Source: an uncultured Chloroflexota bacterium
Lineage (GTDB): Bacteria > Chloroflexota > Dehalococcoidia > UBA3495
DNA length: 40,811 nucleotides
Direction: 5' to 3'
NCBI GenBank assembly: GCA_913052545.1
Contig: CAJXEF010000004.1
Coordinates: 1 to 40,811 of the forward strand
In this document: one piece after another, positions 9,011 through 18,123 of the stretch
Numbering within the stretch: the first letter of the stretch is position 1
Layout of the letters: the number at the start of each line of letters is the position of its first letter
Made by a program: the position numbers and the translations under genes
Notes under the pieces: generated by a model
Database searches by the model: none
Told to the model about the DNA's origin: nothing
The model's input: only the letters and a program-made list of their open reading frames with translations

Positions 9011-10192
9011 TTACAAAAACTTGTCAGCCGCTCGAGCAAAGCCTTCGACCGCCCCTTCCAAAACCCAATCCTCCACGCAATATGAAATGCGGAAATAACC
9101 AGGAGTTCCAAACCCCTTGCCAGGCACTGTCAACACATTCCAAGCTTGCAATTCGTCGACAAATTTCACGTCATCATCCAATGGGGATTTAGGAAATAGA
9201 TAAAAAGCACCCTGCGGTTTGATTACTGAGTACCCAAGATCGGTTAAGCAACCATACAGATAATCTCTTTTGCGCTGATAGTCAGAAATATCAACCGTTA
9301 AACCTTGTAAGGATTGGACCACATGCTGCATCAACGCCGGCGCATTAACGAACCCAAGGGTCCTTGTACAGAAAATTAAACCATCCACCAACTCTTCCTT
9401 GTAAGCATATGAAGGATGTACAGCTATATACCCGATCCTCTCTCCCGGCAGACCCAAGTCTTTCGCGTGAGAATTAACAATGATAGTGTTGTCATAATGT
9501 GGAAAAATTTGTGGGTAAGTTAAACCATCATAAATTAATCGACGGTATGGCTCATCGCTGATTATAAAAATCTCCGTTCCATATTCCACTTGCTTTTGGT
9601 AGAGCAGCGAACACAAGCGAGTAAGATCCTCTGCCGGGTATATAGCTCCTGATGGGTTATTCGGTGAATTAATTATTATGGCCCTAGTCCGTTCGGAAAT
9701 TGCCTCCCGGATATTATCCAAATTAAGTTGAAATTCTTGATTGGTGTCTACAACTATTGGTACCCCCCTGTGGTTATCAATGTAATAGACGTATTCCCCG
9801 AAATACGGGGCCAATATGACCACTTCATCATCCGGATTGAGAATGGTTCTCAACACAACATTTGCCGCACCCGCGGCACCGCAAGCCATTACAATCTCAT
9901 TGTGTGTGAAGGCCAATCCTGTCTCAGTAGACAACATATTAGCCACAGAAGCACGGGTTTCCGGGTAACCAGCGTTGGGCATATATCTATGCCTGCCTGA
10001 ATCCAAGCTCTGTGCGAAATTTATTAATTCTTGTTTGAATATACTAGGCGGTTCGACTACCGGGTTCCCAAGCGAAAGATCGAATACTTTATCGGCGCCG
10101 TATTCCGATTTCATGGCAATTCCGACCTCAAACATGCGCCTAATCCAACTCCCTTCCTCCATTGATTTGCTAACGTTTCCAGAAATAGGCAT
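9011..10192 (-). CDS. class I/II PLP-dependent aminotransferase
   Basis: A 393-residue fold-type I aminotransferase. It has SPNNPSG (substrate carboxylate/PLP contact), SDEPYRRLIYDG with the PLP-pyridine Asp, and the Schiff-base Lys at about residue 244 in SHAKDLGLPGERIGY. The last Arg before the C-terminus, in FRISYC, is the usual alpha-carboxylate binder. ATG 10192 is chosen because AGGAG precedes it at a good distance; a TTG at 10228 would add twelve residues. It is the last gene of an operon encoding a 2-oxoacid dehydrogenase complex and lipB, so it may make the 2-oxoacid substrate (for example from a branched-chain or related amino acid). Exact specificity is not readable. Confidence 0.85.
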   Translation of the reverse strand: MPISGNVSKSMEEGSWIRRMFEVGIAMKSEYGADKVFDLSLGNPVVEPPSIFKQELINFAQSLDSGRHRYMPNAGYPETRASVANMLSTETGLAFTHNEIVMACGAAGAANVVLRTILNPDDEVVILAPYFGEYVYYIDNHRGVPIVVDTNQEFQLNLDNIREAISERTRAIIINSPNNPSGAIYPAEDLTRLCSLLYQKQVEYGTEIFIISDEPYRRLIYDGLTYPQIFPHYDNTIIVNSHAKDLGLPGERIGYIAVHPSYAYKEELVDGLIFCTRTLGFVNAPALMQHVVQSLQGLTVDISDYQRKRDYLYGCLTDLGYSVIKPQGAFYLFPKSPLDDDVKFVDELQAWNVLTVPGKGFGTPGYFRISYCVEDWVLEGAVEGFARAADKFL

Positions 10193-10261
10193 TTCCCTTA
10201 CTCCTACAAATTCACGTTCCTCGTGCAACTCAATTTAAGTGCGCCACCCTCGATTCATCTT

Positions 10262-10954
10262 TTAATTTACCTTAAACTCAGGCATTAAACTTTTACCGTC
10301 TACACATTCCATTTCGTATCCCATGATTTGGCCAAATCTTAGCCATAATGACTCTTGGATCAATTCTAGTCGAGGTTTTCTTATACCCAATGCTTCAACT
10401 GAAGTAACCCCACGATCAGTAATTCCGCAGGGTATGATATCAGCAAAATAAGCCAAGTCAGGTTTAACATTAAGGGAAAATCCGTGATAAGTTACCCCTC
10501 GACTAATCTTTACCCCAATTGCCGCAATCTTTGATTCATCAACCCATACCCCGGTCAAACCGGGAATGATCCGGGCCTCGATGCCTAAATCACCTAAAGT
10601 CGCAATAATTACCTGTTCGAGAGCCCTAACATATTTCAATGGACCACCCCATGGCTTTAGATCTATTATGGGGTAAGCCACTATTTGCCCAGGGCCGTGA
10701 TATGTGACTTGGCCGCCTCGGTCTGTTTCTACGATGGGTACCGAATGTTGTCTAAAGAAATCCTGCGTTAAAGGCAAGTGCTCTGCTTTACCTAGTCTGC
10801 CAATCGTATAGACATGAGGATGCTCGAGTAATAAGAGCATATTTGGACGCGAGCCAGTTTGCACATCACTAACCAGCCGTTTTTGCCATTCTACTGCTCG
10901 GCGATAGTCAATGGTACCTAATAGAGCTATTTGACAAATAGACAAATTCGACAC
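10262..10954 (-). CDS. lipB: octanoyltransferase LipB
   Basis: A 230-residue LipB, which moves octanoyl groups from acyl carrier protein to lipoyl domains, the first step of lipoate attachment. Family signatures are all present: RGGQVTYHGPGQ at 79-90, KIAAIGVK with catalytic Lys142, GVTYHGFSLNV at 153-163, and the acyl-accepting Cys176 in IPCGI. Start is GTG 10954, only five bases after the E2 stop, so it is translationally linked to the E2 gene whose lipoyl domain it would modify. LipA, needed to insert sulfur, is not in the window. Confidence in the function is high; the GTG start has no strong ribosome site. Confidence 0.95.
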   Translation of the reverse strand: MSNLSICQIALLGTIDYRRAVEWQKRLVSDVQTGSRPNMLLLLEHPHVYTIGRLGKAEHLPLTQDFFRQHSVPIVETDRGGQVTYHGPGQIVAYPIIDLKPWGGPLKYVRALEQVIIATLGDLGIEARIIPGLTGVWVDESKIAAIGVKISRGVTYHGFSLNVKPDLAYFADIIPCGITDRGVTSVEALGIRKPRLELIQESLWLRFGQIMGYEMECVDGKSLMPEFKVN

Positions 10955-10959
10955 AATGG

Positions 10960-12255
10960 TTAGTGAATACCAGTATCCGGTCCGATCCTTTCTAATCGAT
11001 CTTTAACCGCCCTTAAAAAAGCACTCGCCTCAGCACCGTCATTAATGCGGTGATCAAAAGACATACATAAATTTACCATCGATCTCACTGCAATGCCGTC
11101 ATTTATAACAACCGGACGTTTCTGTATTACTTCTGTCGTTAAGATGGCTGCCTGTGGATAATTGATGATTGGCTGAGAGGCAATGGAACCCAACGCCCCA
11201 GTATTATTGAGAGTGAAAGTCCCATCTTGAACATCGTCAATTCGAAGCTTGTTCTGCCTAGTACGGTGGGTTAAATCATTTAAGGCTAATGCCAGACCCG
11301 AGATACTTAGACGATCCGCGTCATGAACTACAGGTACTACTAACCCATTAGGACCAGCAACAGCTATCCCGAGGTTAACCCGGTGTTTGATTACGATTTT
11401 GTCCTCTCCCCAGCTGGCATTTAGAGTGGGATTTTCCCGTAATGATTCCGCAACAACTTTCATAAAAAATGGCAAATAAGTGAGTTCGACTCCGTTTTGT
11501 TTGTCAAACTCAGACCGAAGCTCCCCGCGCCTGGCTACTAATCCCGAGACATCTACTTCAACAATACTCCAGGCGTGGGGAATCTGACTGACACTCTTAA
11601 CCATCGCCTCTGCTATTTGTTTCCGTACAGGAGTCAGTTGCCTGTGCTCGTCTGCCGCACCATTTGTAACATCGTTATTGGAAACAGCAGGGGAATTGGT
11701 TGAATTAATGGGGGAATTTCGGGAATCATGCTCTTCAATTTGCATAATCTGGTTCAAAACATCTTGCCGAGTGATACGTCCATTAGCACCTGTTCCAGCT
11801 ACCCTTGAAATATCTAAATTCTTTTCCCGGGCCAGTCGCCGGACAGCAGGAGACACTCTGGGGGATTCTCTTGCTTCTTCTGTAGATACTGCAGCTGACT
11901 CATCTTCAGATCCTCCTCCTCCAGTAGGTCCAACTGGTTTTCCATCACTTATAAGAAACCCTGTAGTGCTAATTGAATCTTGGGAGAAGCTTTCCTGTGT
12001 ATCCGAGCGAGCTGAGTCTGAAGTTTCAATTTCTGCTAAAGGTGCACCCATCGGAACGGTTTCGCCTTCTTCAGCTAAAATCCTACTTAAAGAGCCACTT
12101 ACAGGGGAAGGTATTTCCATAGTTACTTTATCAGTAACTACTTCTACCAGAGGTTCATAACGCTCAACTTGGTCTCCCGGCTGTTTCAGCCATTTACCAA
12201 TAGTGCCTTCAACGACCGATTCGCCAACATGGGGCAGTTCAACTATTTCAGGCAA
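10960..12255 (-). CDS. dihydrolipoyl acyltransferase (E2) of a 2-oxoacid dehydrogenase complex
   Basis: A 431-residue E2 with the standard order: one lipoyl domain (about 1-78, lipoylated K43 in TDKVTME), a Ser/Pro/Gly-rich linker, a peripheral-subunit-binding domain (about 133-170, VSPAVRRLAREKNLD then GANGRITRQDV), a second linker rich in Asn/Ser, and the catalytic core (about 205-431) with active-site His402 and Asp406 in SFDHRINDG. It transfers the acyl group from lipoate to CoA. Start is TTG 12255 with AGGATGG upstream; the nearby ATG leads straight to a stop. E1alpha and E1beta lie upstream and lipB directly downstream. E3 is not encoded here. A branched-chain 2-oxoacid complex is favoured by the E1alpha sequence. 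Confidence 0.93.
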   Translation of the reverse strand: MPEIVELPHVGESVVEGTIGKWLKQPGDQVERYEPLVEVVTDKVTMEIPSPVSGSLSRILAEEGETVPMGAPLAEIETSDSARSDTQESFSQDSISTTGFLISDGKPVGPTGGGGSEDESAAVSTEEARESPRVSPAVRRLAREKNLDISRVAGTGANGRITRQDVLNQIMQIEEHDSRNSPINSTNSPAVSNNDVTNGAADEHRQLTPVRKQIAEAMVKSVSQIPHAWSIVEVDVSGLVARRGELRSEFDKQNGVELTYLPFFMKVVAESLRENPTLNASWGEDKIVIKHRVNLGIAVAGPNGLVVPVVHDADRLSISGLALALNDLTHRTRQNKLRIDDVQDGTFTLNNTGALGSIASQPIINYPQAAILTTEVIQKRPVVINDGIAVRSMVNLCMSFDHRINDGAEASAFLRAVKDRLERIGPDTGIH

Positions 12256-12321
12256 TCTACACCATCCTAAAGATAACAGTTAATTATTAAGGTTTAGAAA
12301 AACCCTGTTTAGTTAATCGAC

Positions 12322-13305
12322 TTAATAAGCCACTAAAGTTCGCAACGCCTCTGATACTTTCTCTGTGTTAGGCATATAAGCTTCTTCTAAAGTAATGGCA
12401 AATGGCATTGCCGGTATATCTTCTCCGCAAAGACGTGTTATAGGACCATCAAGGTATTCAAACGCCCTATCTGCTACCAATGCTGCCACTTCCGCCCCAA
12501 CACCGCAGGTGAGATTCGCCTCATGAACAACCAATAATTTTGCGGTCTTTTTCACAGATTCGAGTATCGTTTCGCTATCCAAGGGCTTTAAGGTCCGTAG
12601 ATCAATTACTTCAACTGAAATACCTTCCGTCTCCAGTACCTCTGCTGCTTCTAAACAGTAATGAACCATCAAACCATAGCTAACCACAGTAACATTAGTT
12701 CCAAGTCTTTTAACATCCGCTTTCCCAATAGGCACTAGGTATTCTCTATCGGGAACTTCTCCACGAACCAATCGGTATGTCTTTTTGTGCTCTAAAAACA
12801 CCACCGGGTTATTATCCCTAATGGCCGATTTCAGTAATCCTTTCGCATCGTAGGGATTGGAAGGAGCTATGACTTTGAGACCGGGGGTATGACAAAAGTA
12901 GGCCTCTACATTCTGAGAATGGTAGAGACCACCTCTAATACCTCCACCATATGGAATTCTAACCACCATGGGAACGGGTAAAGCTCCATTCGTGCCATAA
13001 TATACCCGCGCAGCCTCACCGATTAATTGGTTCACAGTAGGCCAAACAAAGTCTGCAAATTCAACCTCTGGGATTGGTCTTAAACCTCTAAATGCGGCAC
13101 CTACCGCTATTCCCATTATCGATGCCTCAGCAAGGGGAGTATCCATGATACGACTACTCCCAAACTCCTCAAGAAACCCTTGAGTAGCAAGAAACACACC
13201 TCCACGTTGGCCCACATCTTCACCCATAACAAACACTCTGTCGTCTCGACGCATTTCCTCTTGCATCGCTTCTCTGACAGCTTCAATTACGCTTTTTACA
13301 GGCAT
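12322..13305 (-). CDS. 2-oxoacid dehydrogenase E1 beta subunit
   Basis: A 327-residue transketolase-type E1beta. It starts with SVIEAVREAMQEEM, then VFVMGEDVGQRGGVF (22-36), where the Glu is the conserved residue activating thiamine diphosphate, MDTPLAEASIMGIAVGAA (54-71), and HSQNVEAYFCHTPGL (129-143). The C-terminal transketolase_C part carries LRTLKPLD and HEANLTCGVGAE. Together with the E1alpha encoded upstream it decarboxylates the 2-oxoacid and acylates the E2 lipoate. The length is normal for the family. No strong ribosome site precedes ATG 13305, and the 96-base gap to E1alpha holds a modest hairpin. Confidence 0.93.
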   Translation of the reverse strand: MPVKSVIEAVREAMQEEMRRDDRVFVMGEDVGQRGGVFLATQGFLEEFGSSRIMDTPLAEASIMGIAVGAAFRGLRPIPEVEFADFVWPTVNQLIGEAARVYYGTNGALPVPMVVRIPYGGGIRGGLYHSQNVEAYFCHTPGLKVIAPSNPYDAKGLLKSAIRDNNPVVFLEHKKTYRLVRGEVPDREYLVPIGKADVKRLGTNVTVVSYGLMVHYCLEAAEVLETEGISVEVIDLRTLKPLDSETILESVKKTAKLLVVHEANLTCGVGAEVAALVADRAFEYLDGPITRLCGEDIPAMPFAITLEEAYMPNTEKVSEALRTLVAY

Positions 13306-13328
13306 ATCTAATTACCAATCCAAAATGG

Positions 13329-13359
13329 ATTTAGTATCCAAATCATATGATACCTAAAT
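13329..13359 (-). promoter_or_regulatory. intercistronic hairpin between E1alpha and E1beta genes
   Basis: ATTTAGTATC (13329-13338) pairs with GATACCTAAAT (13349-13359), with one bulged base. There is no T-tract, so it is not a good terminator. It could tune E1beta relative to E1alpha or stabilise mRNA ends. Confidence 0.3.
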
Positions 13360-13401
13360 TCTGATTTACCGGTACAGATCAACATTTTATTTAATCTTAC
13401 A

Positions 13402-14451
13402 TCAAGGAGCATAGACGAAATCCAACATTCCCGACGGATCTGGAGATGGAGCAGACTCGGCGAAATCCGTAGCATCGTTTACTAATATCTGTGCTTCGTT
13501 ATTAATTTGGTCTATCTCTTGATCGCTAACGAAACCTTGTCTCTTCAAAAATTCAGGGAAAGTAACCAGCGGGTCCCGTAACCTAGCCTCAGCTAATTCA
13601 TCCTTTCCTCGGTAGCGCGTATCATCATCATCACTGGTATGGGGCATCAATCGTTCCAATTTCATCTCCAAAAGGACGGGGCCCTGAGATCTTGCGTGTT
13701 CGATACCTTCGTGGGTCGCTTGATAACTAGCCAAGAGATCCATTCCGTCTATAACCAAACCTCTGAATCCATAACCCTCAGCTCGGCTAGCGACATCTTC
13801 AATTGCCATTTGTTGATGTTGTGGAACAGAAATTGCGTAACGATTGTTTTCACATATGAAGACAACAGGAAGACGATGCACGCCCGCGAAATTCATAGCT
13901 TCATGCGTTTCACCTTGACTGGTTGCTCCATCCCCCAAATATACTAGTACGACAGTATCATCGTCAGACATGCGGCACCCCATAGCATACCCAACGCCTT
14001 GAGTAACTCCTGCTGCGACCACGTTCGAAATCTGGATAATTCCGTTTTTGAGATCGGCTCCTTGCAGAGGGAATTGTCTTGCACCGCTGTAAGGATCCCC
14101 TTCCTTCCCCATGAACGAAAGCATTACCTGTGTAGCTGAGAGACCAGCTGCCATTTTCACAGCCAAATCACGGTAATACGGAAATAGAAAACATCGGCCG
14201 TCTTTTTTGGCTGCGAGCAAACTACCCAACTGAGTCGCCTCGTGCCCCTGACAAGAAGCAGCTATGGGAACTTTGCCCTGCCTGTTCATCATCCAGATCC
14301 GTTCATCCGTTTTACGAACCAAGGACATCTGACGATAGCAGTCAACTAAATCACTGGTAGTGAGGCCCTCTGGCAACCCCAATGACAGATCATCCTTGAT
14401 CACCTTATTGGATCCATCGGAATTCCCAGATGTTGAATTGGATTGTGTCAT
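13402..14451 (-). CDS. 2-oxoacid dehydrogenase E1 alpha subunit (branched-chain type likely)
   Basis: A 349-residue E1alpha. The thiamine-diphosphate signature runs from GDG (173-175) to NN (202-203). After it comes RYAISVPQHQQ; the NxYAISVP pattern is typical of branched-chain 2-oxoacid E1alpha rather than pyruvate E1alpha, which is the main reason for preferring that substrate class. CQGHEATQ (67-74) and YYRDLAVK (92-99) are the usual substrate and phosphorylation-loop regions, and SDDDDTRYR appears near 274-282. The N-terminal 25 residues are Ser/Asn-rich and look disordered. It is the first gene of a five-gene minus-strand operon (E1alpha, E1beta, E2, lipB, aminotransferase) with its own promoter. 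Confidence 0.92.
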   Translation of the reverse strand: MTQSNSTSGNSDGSNKVIKDDLSLGLPEGLTTSDLVDCYRQMSLVRKTDERIWMMNRQGKVPIAASCQGHEATQLGSLLAAKKDGRCFLFPYYRDLAVKMAAGLSATQVMLSFMGKEGDPYSGARQFPLQGADLKNGIIQISNVVAAGVTQGVGYAMGCRMSDDDTVVLVYLGDGATSQGETHEAMNFAGVHRLPVVFICENNRYAISVPQHQQMAIEDVASRAEGYGFRGLVIDGMDLLASYQATHEGIEHARSQGPVLLEMKLERLMPHTSDDDDTRYRGKDELAEARLRDPLVTFPEFLKRQGFVSDQEIDQINNEAQILVNDATDFAESAPSPDPSGMLDFVYAP

Positions 14452-14493
14452 AATGCCACCATAACTTTAAGAGAAGAAACCATTATGATGGCA

Positions 14494-14522
14494 ATTATAT
14501 AGGTATGACTTTTTGATCGCAA
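14494..14522 (-). promoter_or_regulatory. promoter of the 2-oxoacid dehydrogenase operon
   Basis: Read on the minus strand, TTGCGA (14522-14517) is followed after exactly 17 bases by a perfect TATAAT (14499-14494). The -10 ends 42 bases before the E1alpha ATG. Four of six -35 positions match the consensus. Confidence 0.6.
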
Positions 14523-14645
14523 ACCATGGCATTCTGAGTAAAGTAATTTCTTACAAAGGATGAATTCCGTTCTCAGGTTATATCCTATACTCGAAATTAG
14601 GCTACCCTGACAAATATTCCAGATTTATATCGCATTCAAATCCCC

Positions 14646-14672
14646 TTGACACTAATTAGGCCCTGTGATAAT
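14646..14672 (+). promoter_or_regulatory. promoter of the ACIII/cytochrome maturation operon
   Basis: TTGACA at 14646-14651 is followed after 15 bases by TGT-GATAAT, an extended -10 whose hexamer is at 14667-14672. It lies in the 240-base divergent gap, facing the ACIII genes. The spacer is short but the extended -10 may compensate. The rest of 14523-14645 shows nothing further that I can identify. Confidence 0.45.
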
Positions 14673-14731
14673 TTTCACTAGGTTTTTTCACCGTGTCCTT
14701 ATATCTTAAGGTAGAAGCGAAGCAATATACT

Positions 14732-15034
14732 ATGCCTTTAGCTGATCCATCAGGACTAGGAAGTGTAGACTGGGCCAATCTGAGCAACATATTGACCCTT
14801 CTCTGGATATTCTTCCCGTTAGTCATTATATTTGCCTTTAGCATGATGTTCGCTCATGCTTTCATACCATCAGGTGTAGATACTGGGCTATACCCCCAAA
14901 AATTATCAATGCTGAGAATCCCTTTAACAATTGTTGGGCTGATAGCTTTGGCGGGCGCAGCAGTCTTGATGGCTTTAGTAATTATCCAGTACCCTGACAT
15001 TCTTCGGGCTATTTGGGGGCAAATGTGGATGTAA
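14732..15034 (+). CDS. small two-helix membrane protein of the ACIII operon
   Basis: A 100-residue protein (from ATG 14732) with two hydrophobic segments, about 20-43 and 61-88, and short polar ends. A GTG at 14693 would add 13 residues but would lie only about 20 bases from the candidate -10, so the ATG is preferred. I do not recognise a named family. It is the first gene ahead of ActA. Some Chloroflexota ACIII complexes contain extra small membrane subunits (ActG/ActH), so it could be one of these. That assignment rests on position, size and topology only. Confidence 0.65.
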   Translation: MPLADPSGLGSVDWANLSNILTLLWIFFPLVIIFAFSMMFAHAFIPSGVDTGLYPQKLSMLRIPLTIVGLIALAGAAVLMALVIIQYPDILRAIWGQMWM

Positions 15035-15116
15035 TGAGTTATCATCCTGATACTTGGTATTTGATCATGGCATATCTAAATTTAAACACATATGAACTAT
15101 CAGGGGCCCTGACTTA

Positions 15117-15779
15117 ATGAAGCCATCGGCTAATATCATACCGTTTGTCTTAGTAGGAATAGTCGTCACCGGGATTATTGGCTTCATCGTGGCCATCTTG
15201 ATGATTTCGTGGTTCTCAAATCCGCCATTTGGACTAGGAAACGCCCCTCCTCAACCCATAGCCTTTCCACATACCGTACACGCCGGTGCCGTGGAGGAAG
15301 GAGGCGCAGGCATACAATGTGAATTCTGTCACAGAAATGTAACAAAGGGGGCCTCCGCCACTGTACCCGCAGTCGAGAACTGTGTTTTCTGCCATAAACA
15401 AATAAATCCTGAAAACCTAGTTGGAAACACTCAAGTTAATTTAGATGAAATCCAAAAGATGGTAGATCGATTCCATGATAAAAATCCAATCGACTGGGAA
15501 CGCGTCCATCGGCTCCCGGACCACGTGCGGTTCGTCCATGAAGCACACATCAGATTTCTGACTCAAGGCGAATCTAGAACTGTATCAATACCACTAGGAG
15601 ACGGTGGTACTTATCAACTACCTATGGCTGTCGATCAGGCTTGTTCGGTTTGTCACGGTGATGTAGCTAGTATGACTGAAGTACAACCACAAAAAGGGCA
15701 ATCACTAAAAATGGGAACCTGTTTGGACTGCCACAAGCAAAATAACGTTGGAACAGATTGTACAATCTGCCACAAGTGA
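15117..15779 (+). CDS. actA: ACIII subunit ActA, pentaheme cytochrome c
   Basis: A 220-residue membrane-anchored multiheme cytochrome. One N-terminal membrane helix (about 9-31) is followed by an exported domain with five CxxCH heme sites at 68-72, 89-93, 176-180, 202-206 and 215-219, plus several additional His residues (51, 55, 141, 144) that could serve as distal ligands. Five hemes, one anchor and location directly before ActB are the defining features of ActA. It would pass electrons from the iron-sulfur subunit toward the monoheme ActE and then a terminal acceptor. Start ATG 15117 has AGGGG ten bases upstream. Confidence 0.92.
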   Translation: MKPSANIIPFVLVGIVVTGIIGFIVAILMISWFSNPPFGLGNAPPQPIAFPHTVHAGAVEEGGAGIQCEFCHRNVTKGASATVPAVENCVFCHKQINPENLVGNTQVNLDEIQKMVDRFHDKNPIDWERVHRLPDHVRFVHEAHIRFLTQGESRTVSIPLGDGGTYQLPMAVDQACSVCHGDVASMTEVQPQKGQSLKMGTCLDCHKQNNVGTDCTICHK

Positions 15780-15799
15780 ATTGGTAAGGAATTCCTTTT

Positions 15800-18091
15800 A
15801 TGAAGTTGACACGTCGTAAATTTTTAGCTTGGGCTAGCATCTCTGCAGTAGGTGCCGTTGCATGCGACGCTTTCGGAGATGACCTAAAAATCCAAAGTCC
15901 GGTGTTGCAACCCGAAGACCTGGTTAAAGGGCAGGACAACTGGTATGCCACTCTATGTAGACATTGCCCCTCCAGCGAAGGTGTCTTAGTTCGAGTTATT
16001 GAAGGTAGAGCGAAAAAAGTCCAGGGCAACCCCAATTACCCAACAAATGCCGGCAAACAAAGTGCCCGGTGTGATGCTGGATTACAGGCTTTATACCATC
16101 CTGACAGGCTTTCCGGTCCGCTCCAAAGAATCAATGGGACATTACAACCTGTTAGTTGGGATGTTGCCTTAGACACTCTCCAGAATCAACTACGTTCAAA
16201 TGGAGAAGGACTCACCATGGTGACCCCCCCTATAAACGGTCCGGTGGGATCCATTACTGATAAGTTCTGTAGTGCATTTAATGGGCGCCGCCTAAATTTT
16301 GAACCTTTGAGTAACGCAACTCTGCTTGAAACGATGAAGGCTGTCTTCGGACAGGATTCTTTACCTGACTTAGATATTGGCAACGCCAATTATCTGCTAT
16401 CATTTGGAGCCGATTTTCTTTCTACCTGGGTTTCCCCAACGCGATGGTCTTCCGGGTTTGGAGACCTCAGAGATCCATCCATTGGAAAAGGTAGAGGAAC
16501 TATTACGCAAATCGATTCTAGATTCTCTATGACAGCAGCAAGTGCTGATAAATGGATTCCGATTATACCGGGTATGGAAGGCCATCTCGCATTATCATTG
16601 GCTAATGTGATAGCAAACGAAGGACTGCAAGCCAACGGAGTGGATCTGACCTTACTCTTCGGCGAAGAGACAGATAGCTACTTGTCTGAATTTGACCCAG
16701 AAATAATTGGACCACAAATTGGCCTGCCAGAAGGGATATTGCACGGGAAGTCTGCTGCCGAATTTATCCGCCACCTCGCGAGAGATTTTGCGGGTCATGG
16801 GCCAAGTCTTGCGATAGGTGGAGGCTCTGCGGAGGCTCAGGATAACGGTTTGTTTAACATGCAAGCCATATACGCACTGAATCACTTAGTAGGTAGCGTT
16901 GGGACTACCGGAGGGCTTCATTTCAACCCCGAAAGCCCGCTAATAGAATGGGCCAGCAACCAGACAGATGCCTCCATCAAAGATTGGCAGGGATTGATTG
17001 CTGACATCCAACAGGAGCGGATTAAGACTCTCATCGTCCACCAAGTAGATCCTGTCTTCGGACTCCCAACTTCCCTCGGACTGAAACAAGCAATAGAGAC
17101 CTCTGGCGTCTTCTCAATAAGCTTCTCATCTTTCTTAGATGAAACCAGCTCTCTAGCAGACCTTATTTTACCCGACAGAGTGTACTTAGAAGAGTGGGGG
17201 GCTGATATCCCGACCCCAGGCCCGGGATATCAAGTAGTCGGGTTCCAGCAGCCAATCGTTAATCCTATGAGCAACGTAGACCCTCGGAGCTTTGGAGATA
17301 TACTCCTCAGTACAGCTCAAGAACTCGGTAAAGACGACCAGCTACCGTGGAACAGCGTCAAAGAAGCCGTCAAAGAAGGCGCCGACAAACTTTACTCATT
17401 AAATAGGGGTTCTATCAAAGCCGCCGATGAACGGGAATTCTGGACCAATCTCCTACAAAAAGGAGGGTGGTGGGATGACACTCAAACCGGCCCTAATGCC
17501 ACTGCTCCACGTGGAATATTTGCTACGATCAAAACTAAAGTCGCTCTGCCACCTGACTTAGGTAGGGGCCAATTTTACCTAATACCCTTCGCACATAATA
17601 CTTTACTCGACGGAAGGAACAGCCATCTTCCTTGGAGCCAGTCAACTCCAGACCCAATTACAACAGTTACCTGGCAGACGTGGATAGAAATGAATGCCAG
17701 TCGAGCTAATGAATTAGGGCTAAGAGAGGGCGACGTAGTACGTATTGAAACCAATGGGTCTTCAGTTCAAGCACTTCTTTATCCTAATCCTGCACTACCG
17801 CCGACCGTCGTAACCGTGCCGATTGGGCAAGGCCATGAGAACGGGTCCGAATATGCCGTGAATGGCGATAAGCGAGAAAATTCCAATATCCTTAGTATCC
17901 TAGATTCCTCCCGCACGAATGAGGCCGATGCCCTCGCATGGGCCGCGAATCACGTAACCGTTACTCCGACGGGTGAAAGCCTTAAGATATCAAAATTTGA
18001 GGGTGAATTTGGCGCCCGCGAAATCGGAAACGAAATATTGAACAACCCCGGTGAAGAAGTAATCAAAACTGTAACCCCAGGAAGTCATTAG
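15800..18091 (+). CDS. actB: ACIII subunit ActB, molybdopterin-oxidoreductase-like part (ActB1)
   Basis: A 763-residue protein of the molybdopterin oxidoreductase fold. It begins with a twin-arginine signal (TRRKFLAW at 4-11) ending in a lipobox-like AVAC (Cys22), so export by Tat and possible lipid anchoring are expected. C53, C56 and C91 mark the remnant N-terminal cluster site, with Glu60 in place of the usual third Cys. The C-terminal part (about 575-700) has the MoCoBD-like beta-barrel (NELGLREGDVVRIETNG). ActB in most known complexes is one fused polypeptide of about 1000 residues, but here the iron-sulfur half is a separate gene 33 bases downstream. By analogy with known ACIII, no molybdenum cofactor is expected to be bound. 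The ribosome site is inside the palindrome AAGGAATTCCTT. Confidence 0.9.
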   Translation: MKLTRRKFLAWASISAVGAVACDAFGDDLKIQSPVLQPEDLVKGQDNWYATLCRHCPSSEGVLVRVIEGRAKKVQGNPNYPTNAGKQSARCDAGLQALYHPDRLSGPLQRINGTLQPVSWDVALDTLQNQLRSNGEGLTMVTPPINGPVGSITDKFCSAFNGRRLNFEPLSNATLLETMKAVFGQDSLPDLDIGNANYLLSFGADFLSTWVSPTRWSSGFGDLRDPSIGKGRGTITQIDSRFSMTAASADKWIPIIPGMEGHLALSLANVIANEGLQANGVDLTLLFGEETDSYLSEFDPEIIGPQIGLPEGILHGKSAAEFIRHLARDFAGHGPSLAIGGGSAEAQDNGLFNMQAIYALNHLVGSVGTTGGLHFNPESPLIEWASNQTDASIKDWQGLIADIQQERIKTLIVHQVDPVFGLPTSLGLKQAIETSGVFSISFSSFLDETSSLADLILPDRVYLEEWGADIPTPGPGYQVVGFQQPIVNPMSNVDPRSFGDILLSTAQELGKDDQLPWNSVKEAVKEGADKLYSLNRGSIKAADEREFWTNLLQKGGWWDDTQTGPNATAPRGIFATIKTKVALPPDLGRGQFYLIPFAHNTLLDGRNSHLPWSQSTPDPITTVTWQTWIEMNASRANELGLREGDVVRIETNGSSVQALLYPNPALPPTVVTVPIGQGHENGSEYAVNGDKRENSNILSILDSSRTNEADALAWAANHVTVTPTGESLKISKFEGEFGAREIGNEILNNPGEEVIKTVTPGSH

Positions 18092-18123
18092 TAACGGATT
18101 CAATTGATTAATTAGGATTTTTT

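Noticed and set aside
11678..12160. 160-codon plus-strand frame opposite the E2 linker region
   Set aside because: A shadow of the E2 linker; Ser/Pro-rich low-complexity translation and no ribosome site.
15786..15797. AAGGAATTCCTT palindrome before actB1
   Set aside because: It contains the ribosome binding site, has no loop for a stable hairpin, and is probably coincidental.
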